From assembly GCA_963978545.1 (NCBI GenBank), contig OZ021732.1:24686688-24750687 (forward strand): DNA of 64,000 nucleotides. Direction: 5' to 3'. The translations under genes and the position numbers were made by a program. Below, piece after piece: positions 62,719 through 64,000 of the stretch. The DNA is from Linyphia triangularis. Taxonomy: Eukaryota; Arthropoda; Arachnida; Araneae; Linyphiidae. Every line of letters starts with the position of its first letter. Within the stretch, counting starts at the first letter, position 1. The notes under the pieces are model-generated. The model saw only the letters and a program-made list of their open reading frames with translations. It was not told the DNA's origin and did not search any database.

Positions 62719-64000
62719 TTAATATTTTTATTTATTTCTCCACGTTTTGGAATATTCTGATTTCAAAAAAGTGATATAGAAAAAATTTCTGTGTGTGTAC
62801 GTGGCCAGCATAACTCCAGAACAAATTAACCTACGATGTTCAAATTTGGGGAGCAGGTTGGTGATGGCCCAAGGACCTACCATTAAAGTTTTCATCAAAA
62901 TCACGCATGCGCATGAGGTTGAAATCATAAAAAAAAAATCATGATTTTTCAGCAATTGCTAAAAAATGGCTCTAACGATTTTGATTAAAATCTCTGAGCT
63001 AATACTTCTTTAAGGTGTTCTACTCTTTCCCACCTCCGAAATTCCCGTAAAAATGCGCTAAAAGCGTAAAAAGTTGAAAAAAGTGTACCTTTAACTTGGA
63101 GTTTTCTGCCCTTGAGCATCGCGCCTATCAACGATTGATTTTTTCCTGTTTAACACACAAGAAAGGTCAATGCAATTAATGTCTATCGAATAACCATGTA
63201 AAAATGATTGTCAAAATGGCGCCAAACTGCCCATTTTAATTTAAATGATTGAAATAGGAAAATGATAAATAACTCTATATCAATTTTTAATGTAATGGCT
63301 AATTCTGTAGCGTAATTGAAAGTTGTGCGATGAAACAAGATGGCAAAAAAGATAGTAAAGAAATTGAGCTATGAGGGGTTGAAAACCGGTCTACAAAATA
63401 TATATTTGCATGTTCTGCTGCTTTGACATCGGATTTGGCGGCGGAACACAGCCGTGTTCCTAGACCTCCTACTGAATCACAAAATTCCATTCAATAAAAC
63501 ATTTTCTAAAACGTGTTCCCATAATGTTGCACAATATAAACAAAGCATACTGGTTGGAATAAAACTTACTTTCCTTTCATTCAATTGACATAACATTTAT
63601 GTGATACAAATTAGGAGCGGATTTATAAAGAAAAATTCATTTTAAAGCTAAGTTGCGAATGTAAATAAGTTGTTTTGTAACCACTTGTAATTGATAAAGT
63701 GACATCAGACTTAAGGCAAATCCATTTTTTGTTAGTTTTAATGGTATCAAACAAAGAATCTGCCTTCCGGGTTGAAAGGATTTCCTCACTCCAAAAACGC
63801 CACTGCCACACATTTGAAATCAACAGTGGACAAATATTTCATGACGAAAACTTATGACATTGGCACTATTTTTAGAATAAAAACACAATGGAACTCAAGG
63901 AAATTTTGTTTCAATTATTCCTACTTAAATGCATTTGTCCATTCAATCACTTCCCTTTGATAAAAACTAAAGAACTACAAATTCATAATTAAGGGATAAG
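62277..64000. other. Serpin upstream region or 5' intron, with R1 fragment
   Basis: A T35-like tract lies at 62,680-62,714. Positions about 62,770-62,960 carry an inverted partial copy of repeat R1 (on the minus strand TTCTGGAGTTATGCTGGCCAC and a CATGCGC block). Around 63,437 there is a palindrome GGAACACAGCCGTGTTCC. No further exon is recognised, and the serpin promoter cannot be placed because the 5'-UTR exon was not found. Confidence 0.4.

Overview
This is an AT-rich animal nuclear window: long introns with GT..AG junctions, many short dispersed repeats, homopolymer tracts and a long (TA)n run. Gene content and repeat style suggest an arthropod, probably a chelicerate such as a spider. That placement is an inference; nothing in the window proves it. 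There are four protein-coding genes. All but the serpin are split into small exons, so most long open frames here are not genes.

Layout. Positions 1-17,200 show no gene. They hold nested repeats: several non-autonomous DNA transposons with hAT-like ends and 8-bp target duplications, a tRNA-derived SINE, a fold-back repeat, and a 25-bp tandem array of TGACGT plus ATTGG motifs. Positions 17,722-31,276 (minus strand) carry a nine-exon TBC-domain Rab GTPase-activating protein, GRTP1-like. Its introns host a 714-bp palindrome, a dead Tc1-type transposon with complete ends, a Helitron-like element and SINE copies. About 600 bp upstream and divergently oriented lies the first of two FIS1 genes (31,880-39,360, plus). 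A second FIS1 copy follows in the same direction (43,966-49,689). Both have five coding exons with the same intron positions and phases, and the proteins are about 75% identical by my count, so this is an old DNA-level tandem duplication. An internally deleted hAT transposon with BED-finger and transposase relics and a perfect 8-bp duplication sits in intron 4 of the first copy.

Positions 49,878-60,950 are again repeat-rich. A 5.2-kb interval is bounded by hAT-like ends and near-matching 8-bp duplications, and has a Helitron-like element, two SINEs and a smaller transposon nested inside. The last gene is a secreted serpin on the minus strand (60,955-62,262), intact and with an intronless coding region.

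The genes are not a metabolic operon. FIS1 is a tail-anchored mitochondrial and peroxisomal adaptor, and TBC-domain proteins of other families bind FIS1. A TBC-domain GAP sharing a promoter region with FIS1 is therefore suggestive, but functional linkage is conjecture. I found no clearly new enzyme or defence system. The most interesting material is the retained FIS1 pair, the hairpin-forming intronic palindrome and the layered transposon insertions that can be ordered in time.
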